A stretch of DNA of 33,269 nucleotides from Nitrospirota bacterium. Lineage in GTDB: Bacteria > Nitrospirota > Thermodesulfovibrionia > Thermodesulfovibrionales > JdFR-88. Position 1 is the stretch's first letter. Each line of letters starts with the position of its first letter. Both the position numbers and the translations under genes were made by a program. Below are positions 24,701-31,991 of the stretch, in pieces. Below the pieces are notes generated by a model, which made no database searches, was not told the DNA's origin, and saw only the letters and a list, made by a program, of their open reading frames with translations. The stretch lies in assembly GCA_021789555.1 (NCBI GenBank), contig JAJYJK010000025.1, positions 1 through 33,269 of the forward strand, written 5' to 3'.

Positions 24701-25697
24701 TAGCAACTTTAGTGACAATATCAGGTGGAGCTATCTTGAATCTTGTATTAGCGAAGCCTTCATAAAAACCTAAGCCAAGAGCATAAGCACCGGTGTCTGA
24801 TAATTCTGCGGCTGATGACAAAATCTCGGGCGAGCTGAGTATGGCATCAAATGCCTCAACATCGGTCTCATTAACCAAGTCAGAATTTTCCTCTGTTATC
24901 AAGGCCTGCGGCTTTTGATTTTCTGGCAATTGTAAACTTTTATCAATATCGGAAAGAATACCTTGTGTCTGAGAACTGTCCAAAAATAAAGTATATTGCC
25001 CGTTTATGGCTGTATTCGGCGCAATATCTATAATTAAATCATATGATCCATTTTCAGACTGGTACGGGGATAAAGAGGCTGTTGCGATAAAAGGGGTTGA
25101 AATGGAAGGTGGAGGTAGATTTTGCTGAAGCAGCTGCGCCTCCTGGCCTGTCCAATCTGGAAGAGTGCCCTTCCAAGTATTTGATTGCTCATTGTTTTGA
25201 GGGTTTGTTACGGTGATGCTTACCTGGTCTCCGGCCTGGACTTGCCCCACTTGTAAAGCTCCACCAGCGCAATTTGGACAAAATACGCCGCTGATGACAA
25301 TTTGATTGTCGCACCAAGAGCTTATTTCTAGTGGATTGCCAGTATTGTCTCCCGCAGAAAATCCTCTTCCTCTACTATCTTTAAATGATATATTATCGGT
25401 TTCAGAATTATTAGGGTTGTTGCCAAAACCGGATCCATCAATGGTAATTTCCGGGAAATCATAAATGCCAGGAGACACTGTGACACTTGTGATAGTGGGA
25501 GTTGTCTGGTTTGAAGGATGCGAATTCATTAAATTAGAACCCCAACCAGAAAGCCAATTCAACGCGCCAGTCCACCAATCATTATTTTGCGCCATGGCAT
25601 TAGCCGGGCAGCTCAGGCAGAGCATAATCATTAAAGCCACAACAATTGGCCAAAATGTAAACTTTGATTGATTATTTGTTTTTCGTCTATCAGTCAT
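21717..25697 (-). CDS. Large secreted multidomain protein: TIG-like, shared domain, PA14-like, LecA-like lectin, TIG-like
   Basis: A 1326-residue protein. An N-terminal signal peptide is visible (WPIVVALMIMLCLSC, then ANAMAQ near residue 36). Domains in order (rough residues): TIG-like 68-175 (ITIDGSGFG); a region with no recognised fold; a domain at 490-682 shared with the 357-residue protein encoded upstream; a PA14-like domain at 712-850 (RRSFTISSTGDYNISAWADD, then GFIMYFDDR); a PA-IL/LecA-like calcium-dependent lectin domain at 877-1029 (WWVDSGIKVSRGKSVNVAAT, FGALIGFIG, APASGELWLGMNDDAYSGNS); TIG-like 1046-1189; then ~135 C-terminal residues of unknown kind. LecA-type domains bind galactosides. 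The DNA is AT-rich except for the shared domain, which is GC-rich. No RBS consensus is obvious. A carbohydrate-binding surface or secreted factor is inferred. Confidence 0.75.
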   Translation of the reverse strand: MTDRRKTNNQSKFTFWPIVVALMIMLCLSCPANAMAQNNDWWTGALNWLSGWGSNLMNSHPSNQTTPTITSVTVSPGIYDFPEITIDGSGFGNNPNNSETDNISFKDSRGRGFSAGDNTGNPLEISSWCDNQIVISGVFCPNCAGGALQVGQVQAGDQVSITVTNPQNNEQSNTWKGTLPDWTGQEAQLLQQNLPPPSISTPFIATASLSPYQSENGSYDLIIDIAPNTAINGQYTLFLDSSQTQGILSDIDKSLQLPENQKPQALITEENSDLVNETDVEAFDAILSSPEILSSAAELSDTGAYALGLGFYEGFANTRFKIAPPDIVTKVANGIYSSIGDSNCKELLENYRSIFKAGNNSYTPEFCAAPGMGIAVMIRGLSMNNIPSLSISPEISYTNAETDSQEYVSQGNGTPVVRVSKTAINITFTNISTSSQTISVPLADSSFSPSGATNTVKQPPIMAPPAPPQPGGQGNGSSSPSSANSGQSATVNAVIHNMGRSIELPPGRLNIYGMATGGALSSSPFVSGQYSQATDASGQVAAELAFGESNQNSFTTGCAYTVIGGVSVAGTWKSFHAVYGSNESPGASNASVSFTLPGNSLVVVVGTASSQQSISLSGLQGLQTDAINSGPSANIAMVIGHAYLPPGEYTIVEQSAALAAGQNPNHMADLVGVFIFGMPESAMNGTRNINNPSFGGAAPRSGGWTPAPAPYAWQPDMMEWIRPPWNPSGPDVIGPGVSPNGIWFIRRSFTISSTGDYNISAWADDGFIMYFDDRAIGVGSLRNLFQPRKITLTAGKHLLEAEITNNDNSSSEVICSNFGGCGNNNYTGFHFDLTGPSGEEILSTNNADGWYILTNLNQTPDWAIKAGYLRTAFVNHPIYGNGSSATIQVPAAWNSSGWWVDSGIKVSRGKSVNVAATGTWNAWVGRTSNFGPDGSTYHWYDQFLDGSGNFNGPHFGALIGFIGNVPPQIGSYRYLTKAQRQAAIAHMVVLGADATVTAPASGELWLGMNDDAYSGNSYDNTGSVSVSVQMQSTELPSPQENSCTPDITSVSVSPIYALRVHVVLPIQTNSQPIDGITIKGSCFGTFTHKLPYTGNSRYIEIADNTGNWDAGHTAKNSWATYSGGILGNDYVTLKVQSWTDNQIVISGFDGDYVGGWKLNPGDQLTISVWNPQTGTGPATKSTSVQAIVVDSYPIWNAIVNYYEQNPEAFQQLENFEKGLHNFNNTYMIPLFNDVDCNGGTIMLAPISISVPIKGVMTAAEATKEDAISFLQTLGPILAKYGLESDHFSEQIENDGYILLTYSDPNTYWKMFVNLLAEKAGLPLRCK
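23824..23945. repeat. 122-bp block identical to 25896-26017
   Basis: Read base by base, the block from TCGGTCTGGAGCCCC to GATGCCCCCGG is identical to 25896-26017. It codes for the core of the domain shared by the 1326-residue and 357-residue proteins. Sequence outside it is similar but diverged, including at silent sites. Confidence 0.9.
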
Positions 25698-25729
25698 GAC
25701 CCTTATTAATAAGTCGCCTCATCCTGAAG

Positions 25730-26803
25730 TCAGCGCATCCCAAAAGTAAAAACCCCCACAAGATCCGCCATGTGGTTGGGATCCTGTCCGCCTGAGAGGG
25801 CGGCGCTCCGCTCGACCACGGTATACGCGCCAGGAGCCAGATACGCATGCCCTATAACCATTGCTATGTTGGCCGATGGTCCCGACTTTATCGCGTCGGT
25901 CTGGAGCCCCTGGAGGCCGCTAAGGGAAATGCTTTGCTGGCTCGAAGCCGTCCCTACGACTACGACGAGAGAATTACCCGGCAATGTGAAGCTGACGGAG
26001 GCATTAGATGCCCCCGGCGACTCGTTTGAGCCGTACATCACATGGAAGCTGTCCCATTTGCCTGTGATGGAAACGCCTCCGATGACAGTATATGCGGCAC
26101 CGGTTGTAAACCGGTTTTGGTTACTCTCTCCAAAGGCAAGCTCGGCAGCTACATGCCCTGCCGCATCCGTCGCCTGCATGAATTGGCCTGAGGCAAAAGG
26201 ACTGGAAGAAGCCGCGCCGCCCGTCGCCATGCCGTAGATGTATAAGTGGCCCAATAGCACCGTGATGGACTTTTCGTTATTATGGATCGTTGCTTGAACG
26301 ACAACGGGTGCACCGGGCGGTATGGCAGGGAATGGCTCAGGCTGTTTGCGCACATAGCCTTCCGGAGCTTTTCTTTGTTGGCCACGAGGAACTCTGGCAG
26401 GGGGCACCGGAGGGGTGGGGAAAACAATTGCTGGCGGCTGTATCGGAGGAACCGGGGCTGGAGGAACAATTTGTGGCTTAGTCGCATTTGCGACAACTGC
26501 ATTACTATTGCGTGATGGCAGATGGTTTTTTATTGAGTTACGAGCATGTCGAAATACAAAAAACGCCGCCCCGGCAATTATCAAAACACCTATAATAATC
26601 AGCGTCCCCCAAGGCAGCCCGCGATGCTTTTGCGCGGCTCCGCTATTTCCAGCCACTGTCGTCGGCTTCTGCGGCGTATTCTGGGTTGGCTGGGACTGTG
26701 CTTTGGGTTTAGATCCCGTGCCTTTTATTTGGGCGCCGCACTGCCCGCAAAACGTTGCGTCGGGTTCAATTTTCGCGCCACAATTTGTGCAGAAATCAGC
26801 CAT
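25730..26803 (-). CDS. Zinc-ribbon, single-TM protein with exported shared domain
   Basis: A 357-residue protein. The N terminus is a zinc ribbon (FCTNCGAKIEPDATFCGQCG), followed by a Q/K/P linker, one hydrophobic helix (LIIIGVLIIAGAAFFVF, about 66-83), a Pro-rich spacer (about 105-165) and the C-terminal domain (about 168-357). That domain matches residues 490-682 of the 1326-residue protein: IYGMATGGA, SSPF-x-SGQ, ELAFGESNQN, YTVIGGVS, YGSNESPGASNASVSFTLPG. The zinc ribbon should be cytoplasmic and the domain outside (inference from topology). ATG 26803 follows the stop of the upstream gene by 29 bases; the RBS is weak. The domain itself is not one I recognise. Confidence 0.7.
   Translation of the reverse strand: MADFCTNCGAKIEPDATFCGQCGAQIKGTGSKPKAQSQPTQNTPQKPTTVAGNSGAAQKHRGLPWGTLIIIGVLIIAGAAFFVFRHARNSIKNHLPSRNSNAVVANATKPQIVPPAPVPPIQPPAIVFPTPPVPPARVPRGQQRKAPEGYVRKQPEPFPAIPPGAPVVVQATIHNNEKSITVLLGHLYIYGMATGGAASSSPFASGQFMQATDAAGHVAAELAFGESNQNRFTTGAAYTVIGGVSITGKWDSFHVMYGSNESPGASNASVSFTLPGNSLVVVVGTASSQQSISLSGLQGLQTDAIKSGPSANIAMVIGHAYLAPGAYTVVERSAALSGGQDPNHMADLVGVFTFGMR
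25896..26017. repeat. 122-bp block identical to 23824-23945
   Basis: Partner of 23824-23945, same orientation, about 2.07 kb apart. The perfect identity inside otherwise diverged copies indicates recent gene conversion or very strong constraint. Confidence 0.9.
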
Positions 26804-26832
26804 CTAATTTCACCCTGTGCTCCTCTTTTTGG

Positions 26833-27669
26833 TCAACCCGCCATCAATTGACCGCACCTGGCGCAAAACTTGGCACCCTGCGGATTTTCAGAGCCGCAAG
26901 ACGGACAGAACTGCTTCGTGCCTGCGGACGAAGCCAAGGGTGCGGCTTTTACGGCAGCGCCGCAATGCGGGCAAAACTTACCGCCCGCCGCGACCGGCTG
27001 TCTGCAACTTTCGCATGGAATCGAATCCTGAGATACCTGGGCAGAAACCACTTTGCTTCCACCCTGCATCACAACGGCAGTAATGGCGTCCATATTTCTG
27101 GCAACCATGACACCAATCCCCACAAGAGGGGCAAGCCCCAGCAGAAGAAAAATCCATCCGTAAATATTCAGATTGTCCGGCCACAGGAAAGGGTAGGCAA
27201 GTGCCTGATATGAATGATAGGCCAAGACCGCTACAATTGTGAGTATGCCAAGATTAATCATCTGGCCCAGGTCGGGCAACTTCGCATACCCGGAACGGAT
27301 AATGACGGCCACGTTTCTGCCAAATACGATCAGTATGGCAAAAATCAGCGTATCTACAACAGTCTGAGCTATTGTTATTGGAAAGATAGCCACATGACTC
27401 TTGAGTAAAGCATCGGCAACTGCACCAGATAATGAACCTCCAGTAACGGCCTGCAATGCCTGAAAAGCCTGTTGTTGCCACTGAGCAAATTGCCCGGCAC
27501 TGGTTGCTGTCTGGCCGCCCGAAAACGACGGCATATAAACCACGGAACTTTTAAGTATTGGCAAAGCTGATAAAATAGCATCAAGGATCAGTAGCCCGAC
27601 AACGGCTATTACCACCCTGATTAACTTCTCCCCAATCTGGTGCCCCATAGAGACTTTTTGTTCACTCAT
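26833..27669 (-). CDS. Polytopic membrane protein with two C-terminal zinc ribbons (first gene of the operon)
   Basis: A 278-residue protein. ATG 27669 is preferred over the in-frame TTG 27678; GGGAGGGAGG lies about 10 bases upstream. Four hydrophobic helices are visible: VVIAVVGLLILDAILSALPI, VVDTLIFAILIVFG, LGILTIVAVLAYHSY and IYGWIFLLLGLAPLVGIGVM. The segment between helices 1 and 2 (about 40-85) is Gln/Ala/Ser-rich and probably outside the membrane. The C terminus holds two zinc ribbons: IPCESCRQPVAAGGKFCPHC (about 211-230) and FCPSCGSENPQGAKFCARCG (about 253-272). It heads the five-gene minus-strand operon (gaps 29, 32, 44 and 69 bases). Function unknown; a membrane platform for the exported partners is inferred. 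Confidence 0.65.
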   Translation of the reverse strand: MSEQKVSMGHQIGEKLIRVVIAVVGLLILDAILSALPILKSSVVYMPSFSGGQTATSAGQFAQWQQQAFQALQAVTGGSLSGAVADALLKSHVAIFPITIAQTVVDTLIFAILIVFGRNVAVIIRSGYAKLPDLGQMINLGILTIVAVLAYHSYQALAYPFLWPDNLNIYGWIFLLLGLAPLVGIGVMVARNMDAITAVVMQGGSKVVSAQVSQDSIPCESCRQPVAAGGKFCPHCGAAVKAAPLASSAGTKQFCPSCGSENPQGAKFCARCGQLMAG

Positions 27670-28414
27670 ATGGCCCAAACCTCCCTCCCCTTGGCAAGTT
27701 GCATAAGAGATGTCTCAAAGGTGGTGCTTGACCACCCTATGATATTGAATTTTCTAGAAATTATCTTATTGGGATTTTTATAACAAAAAAGGAAAGCGCA
27801 CAAACGATGAATTCCCCGATGCAGGAAAAACTCCCACCCCTCTCGCAACTGAGACATGCCCCCCGATCTGAATTTGCCCCCCTGCTAAAAACACTGTTTC
27901 ATAACATAGATTTTCATTAGAAGTCAAGAGAAGTCAAATTTCAGGGTTTTAATTTGTTAAGTGATTAGTTTGAAAAATTTTGGATTCAATTAGCAATTTT
28001 TCAATCCTGGGAAAAACAACACGCGCTTTTTTTCAAAAAAATAGGGCATGTTTATTACGGGATAACCATTTTTCGCCTCCTCACCAATTCGGGTTATACA
28101 CTTCATTCTGGAAAGATGAGGCTATATGCTCAATTTAGGGCGAAACTTGAGCCCAAAAGGGAAACCCTGATTTTCAAGGTTTGAAGGGGGACTTTTCTAC
28201 CGGGACTAACCAGTGCTGCCGCGTTTATCCGTTCGAAGTCCGCACTTTTAAACCAGGTTTTAGTGAGATTTAAGCCATTCCGGAACTACTCAGAGGCGAA
28301 TTTTGGTCCCATCCTTTAATCCATAAATAAAGGAACTCCGTCCCGAATTGAAAACCTATTTACTCCCTGAAAAGTTTCTCAGACCCCGAAGTGTCGATTT
28401 ACTGATTTATTTTT
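27670..28414. other. AT-rich intergenic region ahead of the five-gene operon
   Basis: About 745 bases without a supported gene. It must contain the operon promoter, but no single promoter stands out. Visible elements: a hairpin GGTGGT-GCTTG-ACCACC (27720-27736); ATGTCTCA near 27709 with its inverse TGAGACAT near 27848; and a direct repeat AGAAGTCAAG/AGAAGTCAAA near 27930. A 63-codon frame between 27666 and 27857 lacks an RBS and family resemblance and is not called. The far end lies behind the recombinase gene and could hold an attachment site, but no repeat partner is in the window. Confidence 0.45.
27720..27736. repeat. Short inverted repeat in the operon leader
   Basis: GGTGGT and ACCACC form a 6-bp stem with a 5-base loop, about 50 bases upstream of the first gene of the five-gene operon. 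There is no T run, so an operator or leader hairpin is more likely than a terminator. Confidence 0.35.
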
Positions 28415-29254
28415 TTATTTTCCGTGCAGCATATCCATCCATCTGATCGCCTCGGCATCGCTGATCTTACCCAAATATATCTGGGTTGTCTTCAGGTCCT
28501 GATGCCTCAGGATGACCTTGGAAATGATCTCCAGAGGCACCCCGTTACGGCTGGCATACGTGGCGGAATGCCGGCGCAAGTCGTGCGGCGTTAGTTTGAC
28601 ATTTACCTTTCCCCCCAGCCGGCTTACGATATTTCTCACGGCCGTGTAGCAAAGTGGGAAAATCCTGTCCCCGGGAGAAAGCTGTTTGCTTTGGACGTAT
28701 TCAGCGAGCCTAGTGGCAATGTGCTCCGGCATGAAGGCGACCTCGGCATCCCGGCCGGACTTTGGCTCCTCTATTATGATCTTTCTGCCGGAGATATCAG
28801 AAGCCCTGAGGTTCAGGACCTCTCCGATTCGCAAACCGCAGCGCGCCTGAAGCTCCAGGATAAGCCGGTCCCTGACAGAACGTGAATTGAAGATAAGCTC
28901 ATCCACTGTTTCCTTGTCCAGTATCTTTCGCGGGCGGTGACAGACGTTTCTATACGTCTTGGACAGCAAGGTGCCATCGCATGGGTTCTTTATATTCAGG
29001 TCGTTTGCCTCGATGACGTAGTTGAAAAGCGCTTTTATCTGGGCGTAGCGGAGATGACGGGTGGATTTGTTGAGCGATTCAGTGCACTCCTCAAGGAAAT
29101 TGCTGATATCATCCGCTGAAACAGACAGAATGTCATGCTTGGCAAACCTTTTCTCGAACTTGTCCAGAAATTTTCCGTAACTCTTAAGGGTACTTTTCTT
29201 TACGGTGCTCTTTTGATGGTTCTTGAAGAGCTCTATGGCTTTTTGAATGGTCAT
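28415..29254 (-). CDS. Tyrosine recombinase / phage-type integrase
   Basis: A 279-residue site-specific recombinase. ATG 29254 has GGAAGGAGAT about 5 bases upstream. The N-terminal ~105 residues form the SAM-like core-binding domain (TLKSYGKFLDKFEKRF). The catalytic residues are all visible: Arg142 (CGLRIGEVLNL), Lys165 (EEPKSGRDAEV), His234 and Arg237 (LTPHDLRRHSA), His261 (LRHQDLKTTQIYLG) and the nucleophile Tyr270. The protein looks complete. It is transcribed away from the conjugation genes that start 243 bases to the right, as is common at the end of integrative elements. A XerC/D-like housekeeping role is possible, but the context favours element integration and excision. Confidence 0.88.
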   Translation of the reverse strand: MTIQKAIELFKNHQKSTVKKSTLKSYGKFLDKFEKRFAKHDILSVSADDISNFLEECTESLNKSTRHLRYAQIKALFNYVIEANDLNIKNPCDGTLLSKTYRNVCHRPRKILDKETVDELIFNSRSVRDRLILELQARCGLRIGEVLNLRASDISGRKIIIEEPKSGRDAEVAFMPEHIATRLAEYVQSKQLSPGDRIFPLCYTAVRNIVSRLGGKVNVKLTPHDLRRHSATYASRNGVPLEIISKVILRHQDLKTTQIYLGKISDAEAIRWMDMLHGK

Positions 29255-29496
29255 TTGGAATCTCCTTCCATGATTGGTAGCTCTCGGGGTCTGCTTAATA
29301 TGATTTTATGGCCTCCAGAATTGGAGATGGTTTCCATTCAAGAGCATCTGAGGTTCAGCTTTCGATTTGGCGGAGTCCGAACTCGGCTTGGCCGTCAAAA
29401 GTGTTTTTTTTCGAAAGAATTCTTGCCCCTTGCCTCGACCTAAAAGCGACCTAGAACCAATGAATCTAAAGTTGCCCCCGTCCTATATCACTATAG

Positions 29497-29925
29497 ATGG
29501 ATATAAAAAGGGTTTTTATTGCCTTGATCCTCATTTTTTCATCCGCCGCCCCGGCCTTTGCCTTCTGCTTCGAGGCCGCCGGGGCGGAGTACGACATATC
29601 CCCTCGCCTCCTCTGGTCGATCGCTAAGGTCGAGTCCGATTTCACCCCTCAGGCGGTCAACTGGAACCAAAACGGCACTTACGATTACGGCCTCATGCAG
29701 ATAAACTCCGGCTGGGCCCAGAGGCTCGGCATGGGCGTCTGGCGGTCCCTCGGAGACCCTTGCACAAACATCAAGACCGGTGCCTGGATACTGGCCAAAT
29801 GCGTTCAGAGGTACGGCTACACATGGGAGGCGGTGGGCTGCTACAACGCCTCGAATAATGAAAAAAGAGAGAGGTACGCAAGGAGGATCTATGCGGTTTT
29901 TAAAAAATATTTCAGGCGACGCTGA
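29497..29925 (+). CDS. Lytic transglycosylase of the conjugation locus (VirB1/IagB-like)
   Basis: A 142-residue exported enzyme that cuts peptidoglycan to let the transfer apparatus pass. A signal peptide is visible (RVFIALILIFSSAAPAFAFC, cleavage after about residue 22). The SLT fold shows its marker motifs: catalytic Glu46 in LLWSIAKVESDF, the block YDYGLMQINSGWAQ, GAWILAKCVQRYGYTWEAVGC, YNAS and a closing RRIYAVFKKY. Two Cys pairs could form disulfides. No good RBS precedes ATG 29497. The gene overlaps the next one by 35 bases and opens the four-gene transfer operon. Confidence 0.85.
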   Translation: MDIKRVFIALILIFSSAAPAFAFCFEAAGAEYDISPRLLWSIAKVESDFTPQAVNWNQNGTYDYGLMQINSGWAQRLGMGVWRSLGDPCTNIKTGAWILAKCVQRYGYTWEAVGCYNASNNEKRERYARRIYAVFKKYFRRR

Positions 29926-30634
29926 CCTCCGGTCCGTCGCTGACAAGTACGAGATCCCCTGCGACGAGGCGAAGGCGGCCATCGAGAGGTCCATATCCAG
30001 TACGCTCTCGGGCATCTTTCGCTCTGATGTGGAGTGCCTTCTGACCGGCGACGGATGCGAAATCTACGTGTTCCGGGAAAACGGGGTCGAAAGGCTGCCC
30101 GTGGAGAGGCTCAAAAAGAACATCCTGCGGGCGATCAAGTACGGCATCGTCTCCGCCCTTCAAGAGGAGGCTACGGCCCGCGGTTATGAAAAACTCCGAT
30201 ACCTGGCGGGCGGGATCCTCGGCGGGCACGTCGCCGTGGTGTTCGAGGAGCGCATATTCGTCGAGTTGGATGGCAGCGCCGGCAGGCTCGTGGTCGGCGT
30301 ATGTGAAAAAGAGCACCAGACGCCCAAGGAAAGGGGCCTTTACCGGACCGGGGAATACCTTAACTTCTACGTATCAAGCGTGACGTCATCATCAAACGGC
30401 CGCGTCCCGGTCTTGAAAGTCTCCCTGAGCAGGACGTCGATGAGCCTCACGGAGGGTCTTCTCCGGAGGGAACTTTCGGAAAAGCTCCTGGCCATAAGGG
30501 TCAGATGCGTGAAACGGGTCGCCGGAGTCTTCAGCCTTGTGGAGGCGGAGGGCAGGATCCCCGGGGAGTGCATAAAGCCGGTCTCTGATGAGCTGAAGGA
30601 AAGGATAATCGTCCATTTTGCCCGGAGGAGATAA
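29891..30634 (+). CDS. NusA-like protein (N-terminal domain, S1, shortened KH region)
   Basis: A 247-residue protein; ATG 29891 has AGGAGG at 29881-29886, inside the end of the transglycosylase gene. The order of motifs follows NusA: a helical N-terminal domain (ADKYEIPCDEAKAAIERSIS, then RAIKYGIVSALQEEA); an S1-like barrel (GGILGGHVAVVFEERIFVEL ... GLYRTGEYLNFYVSSVTSSS); then VLKVSLSRTSMSLTEGLL, which corresponds to the NusA L-S-R-T-x-x-x-L-L entry into KH1; and IRVRCVKRVAG with PVSDELKERIIV. The G-x-x-G RNA-binding loop of KH1, KH2 and any C-terminal repeats are missing (NusA has about 350-500 residues). An elongation or antitermination factor for the transfer operon is the obvious hypothesis. 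Similarity is judged by eye. Confidence 0.6.
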   Translation: MRFLKNISGDADLRSVADKYEIPCDEAKAAIERSISSTLSGIFRSDVECLLTGDGCEIYVFRENGVERLPVERLKKNILRAIKYGIVSALQEEATARGYEKLRYLAGGILGGHVAVVFEERIFVELDGSAGRLVVGVCEKEHQTPKERGLYRTGEYLNFYVSSVTSSSNGRVPVLKVSLSRTSMSLTEGLLRRELSEKLLAIRVRCVKRVAGVFSLVEAEGRIPGECIKPVSDELKERIIVHFARRR

Positions 30635-31991
30635 GGAGAGCCAGCTCATACTCGGCCGGGGCCAGAAACTCGCCGATCCCACCCGCAACATCCGGATAGC
30701 CATCCCGGACGCTCACCGGAACGGCCACCTCTGGTGCTTCGGGACCACCCGCGTGGGCAAGACCCGCGTCATAGAGAACATGGCCGAGCAGGACATAAGA
30801 AAGGGCCACAGCGTGGTCCTCATAGACCCCAAGGGGGACGTGGAGCTTTTCTCCAAGATAGTCCAGGCGGCCTTTGAGGAAGGCAGGCAGGAGGAGCTTA
30901 TGCTTGTCACGCCGGTATTTCCGGCCTACAGCGTCATCATAGACCCTCTGGCCTATTATTTCATGCCCGAGGAGCTGGTGGGGCACATAGTCTCCGGCGT
31001 GGAGGTCGGCAAGGAGAAGTTTTTTTATAATGTGGCCTATGAGGTAAGCCTCGTCGTAGTCCAGGGTCTCATCCTCCTGGCCAAAAACGAGGGAAAACCT
31101 CCCCTTTTTAACCTGAACGACGTCAAAAACCGGATTTCCCATACCGATCTCGAAAACCTCAAAGCCGAAATCGACTCGATAGATTCCAATGAGGCCAGGC
31201 AGCTTTCCTCGGATATGCAAAAGATTCTCGACTCCCCACAGGACTACTACGGAAAGGTCTCCTCCTCCCTGCGCGTGGCCCTCATGGAGCTTACATCCGG
31301 CAACATCGGGAAGATCATCGGCCGCGCCGACGAAAACAGGTTTTTAAAACGGCTGGAGGAGGGAAAACGGGTGATAATGATCGTCCAGCTTGCCTCTCTC
31401 ATCACCAGGAGGGCCGCCTACACCCTGGGAAAGGTGGTCATCTCGATGATACAGAGCTTCGTGGGCAGGGTGTTCGCCTCCGGCCGAAAGGTCACGCCGC
31501 CGCTTTGCCTCTACATAGACGAGGCCCAGAACGTCCTTTACTACGGCATAGACGACCTCTTCGCCAAGGCCGGCGGGGCGGGCGTGTGGGCACATGGGTT
31601 TTCCCAGTCCGTGAGTCAGCTTTACGCGGCCCTGGGCGAGGACTACGCAAACGTGATACTGGACAACACGAACACGAAGCTCTTCATGAGGGTCCCGGAC
31701 GCGAAGACCGCCCAATACGTGGCTGACCACTTCGGGGAAAAGGCGAAGTACGCGCCCATACTGAGCGTGGGCGGCGGCATGACCGTGAGGCAGATGGAAG
31801 AGCCGGTGCTAAAGCCACAGGACGTGCTCAATCTTCCCGCGAGAAAATTCTACATGATGGGATACTCCGGCGCCTTTGTCGGAAAGACCGAGGACGTCTC
31901 GAACCCATATGTTCACATCAAGCTTCCAAACATAAGCGCCGAGGAAGGGGCGATGGAAGCCAATGGTCCCCCGAATGGCGGGGCGGACTGA
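30618..31991 (+). CDS. Conjugative coupling ATPase, TraD/VirD4-like
   Basis: A 457-residue ATPase that links the relaxosome to the secretion channel. Walker A GTTRVGKT is at 42-49, DPKGDVEL at about 69, Walker B LCLYIDEAQNVLYYG at about 293-307, then AGGAGVWAHGFSQSVSQLYA and NTNTKLFMRVPDAKTAQYVA, all typical of SXT/R27-type TraD proteins. Unlike most coupling proteins it has no N-terminal membrane helices. The annotated start is TTG 30618, which overlaps the NusA-like gene by 17 bases and has only a distant RBS. A better RBS (AAGGAG, 30633-30638) points to about 30648, where the codon is ATA. The stop overlaps the start of the HD gene by one base. Confidence 0.85.
   Translation: MPGGDKESQLILGRGQKLADPTRNIRIAIPDAHRNGHLWCFGTTRVGKTRVIENMAEQDIRKGHSVVLIDPKGDVELFSKIVQAAFEEGRQEELMLVTPVFPAYSVIIDPLAYYFMPEELVGHIVSGVEVGKEKFFYNVAYEVSLVVVQGLILLAKNEGKPPLFNLNDVKNRISHTDLENLKAEIDSIDSNEARQLSSDMQKILDSPQDYYGKVSSSLRVALMELTSGNIGKIIGRADENRFLKRLEEGKRVIMIVQLASLITRRAAYTLGKVVISMIQSFVGRVFASGRKVTPPLCLYIDEAQNVLYYGIDDLFAKAGGAGVWAHGFSQSVSQLYAALGEDYANVILDNTNTKLFMRVPDAKTAQYVADHFGEKAKYAPILSVGGGMTVRQMEEPVLKPQDVLNLPARKFYMMGYSGAFVGKTEDVSNPYVHIKLPNISAEEGAMEANGPPNGGAD

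Noticed and set aside
27666-27857. 63-codon minus-strand frame ahead of the five-gene operon
   Set aside because: No RBS, no recognisable motif, atypical mix of Cys, Phe and His; it probably occurs by chance in the leader.
29539-30316. Minus-strand frames opposite the transglycosylase and NusA-like genes
   Set aside because: Antisense shadows in GC-rich DNA; the plus strand has overlapping genes with an RBS and recognisable folds.
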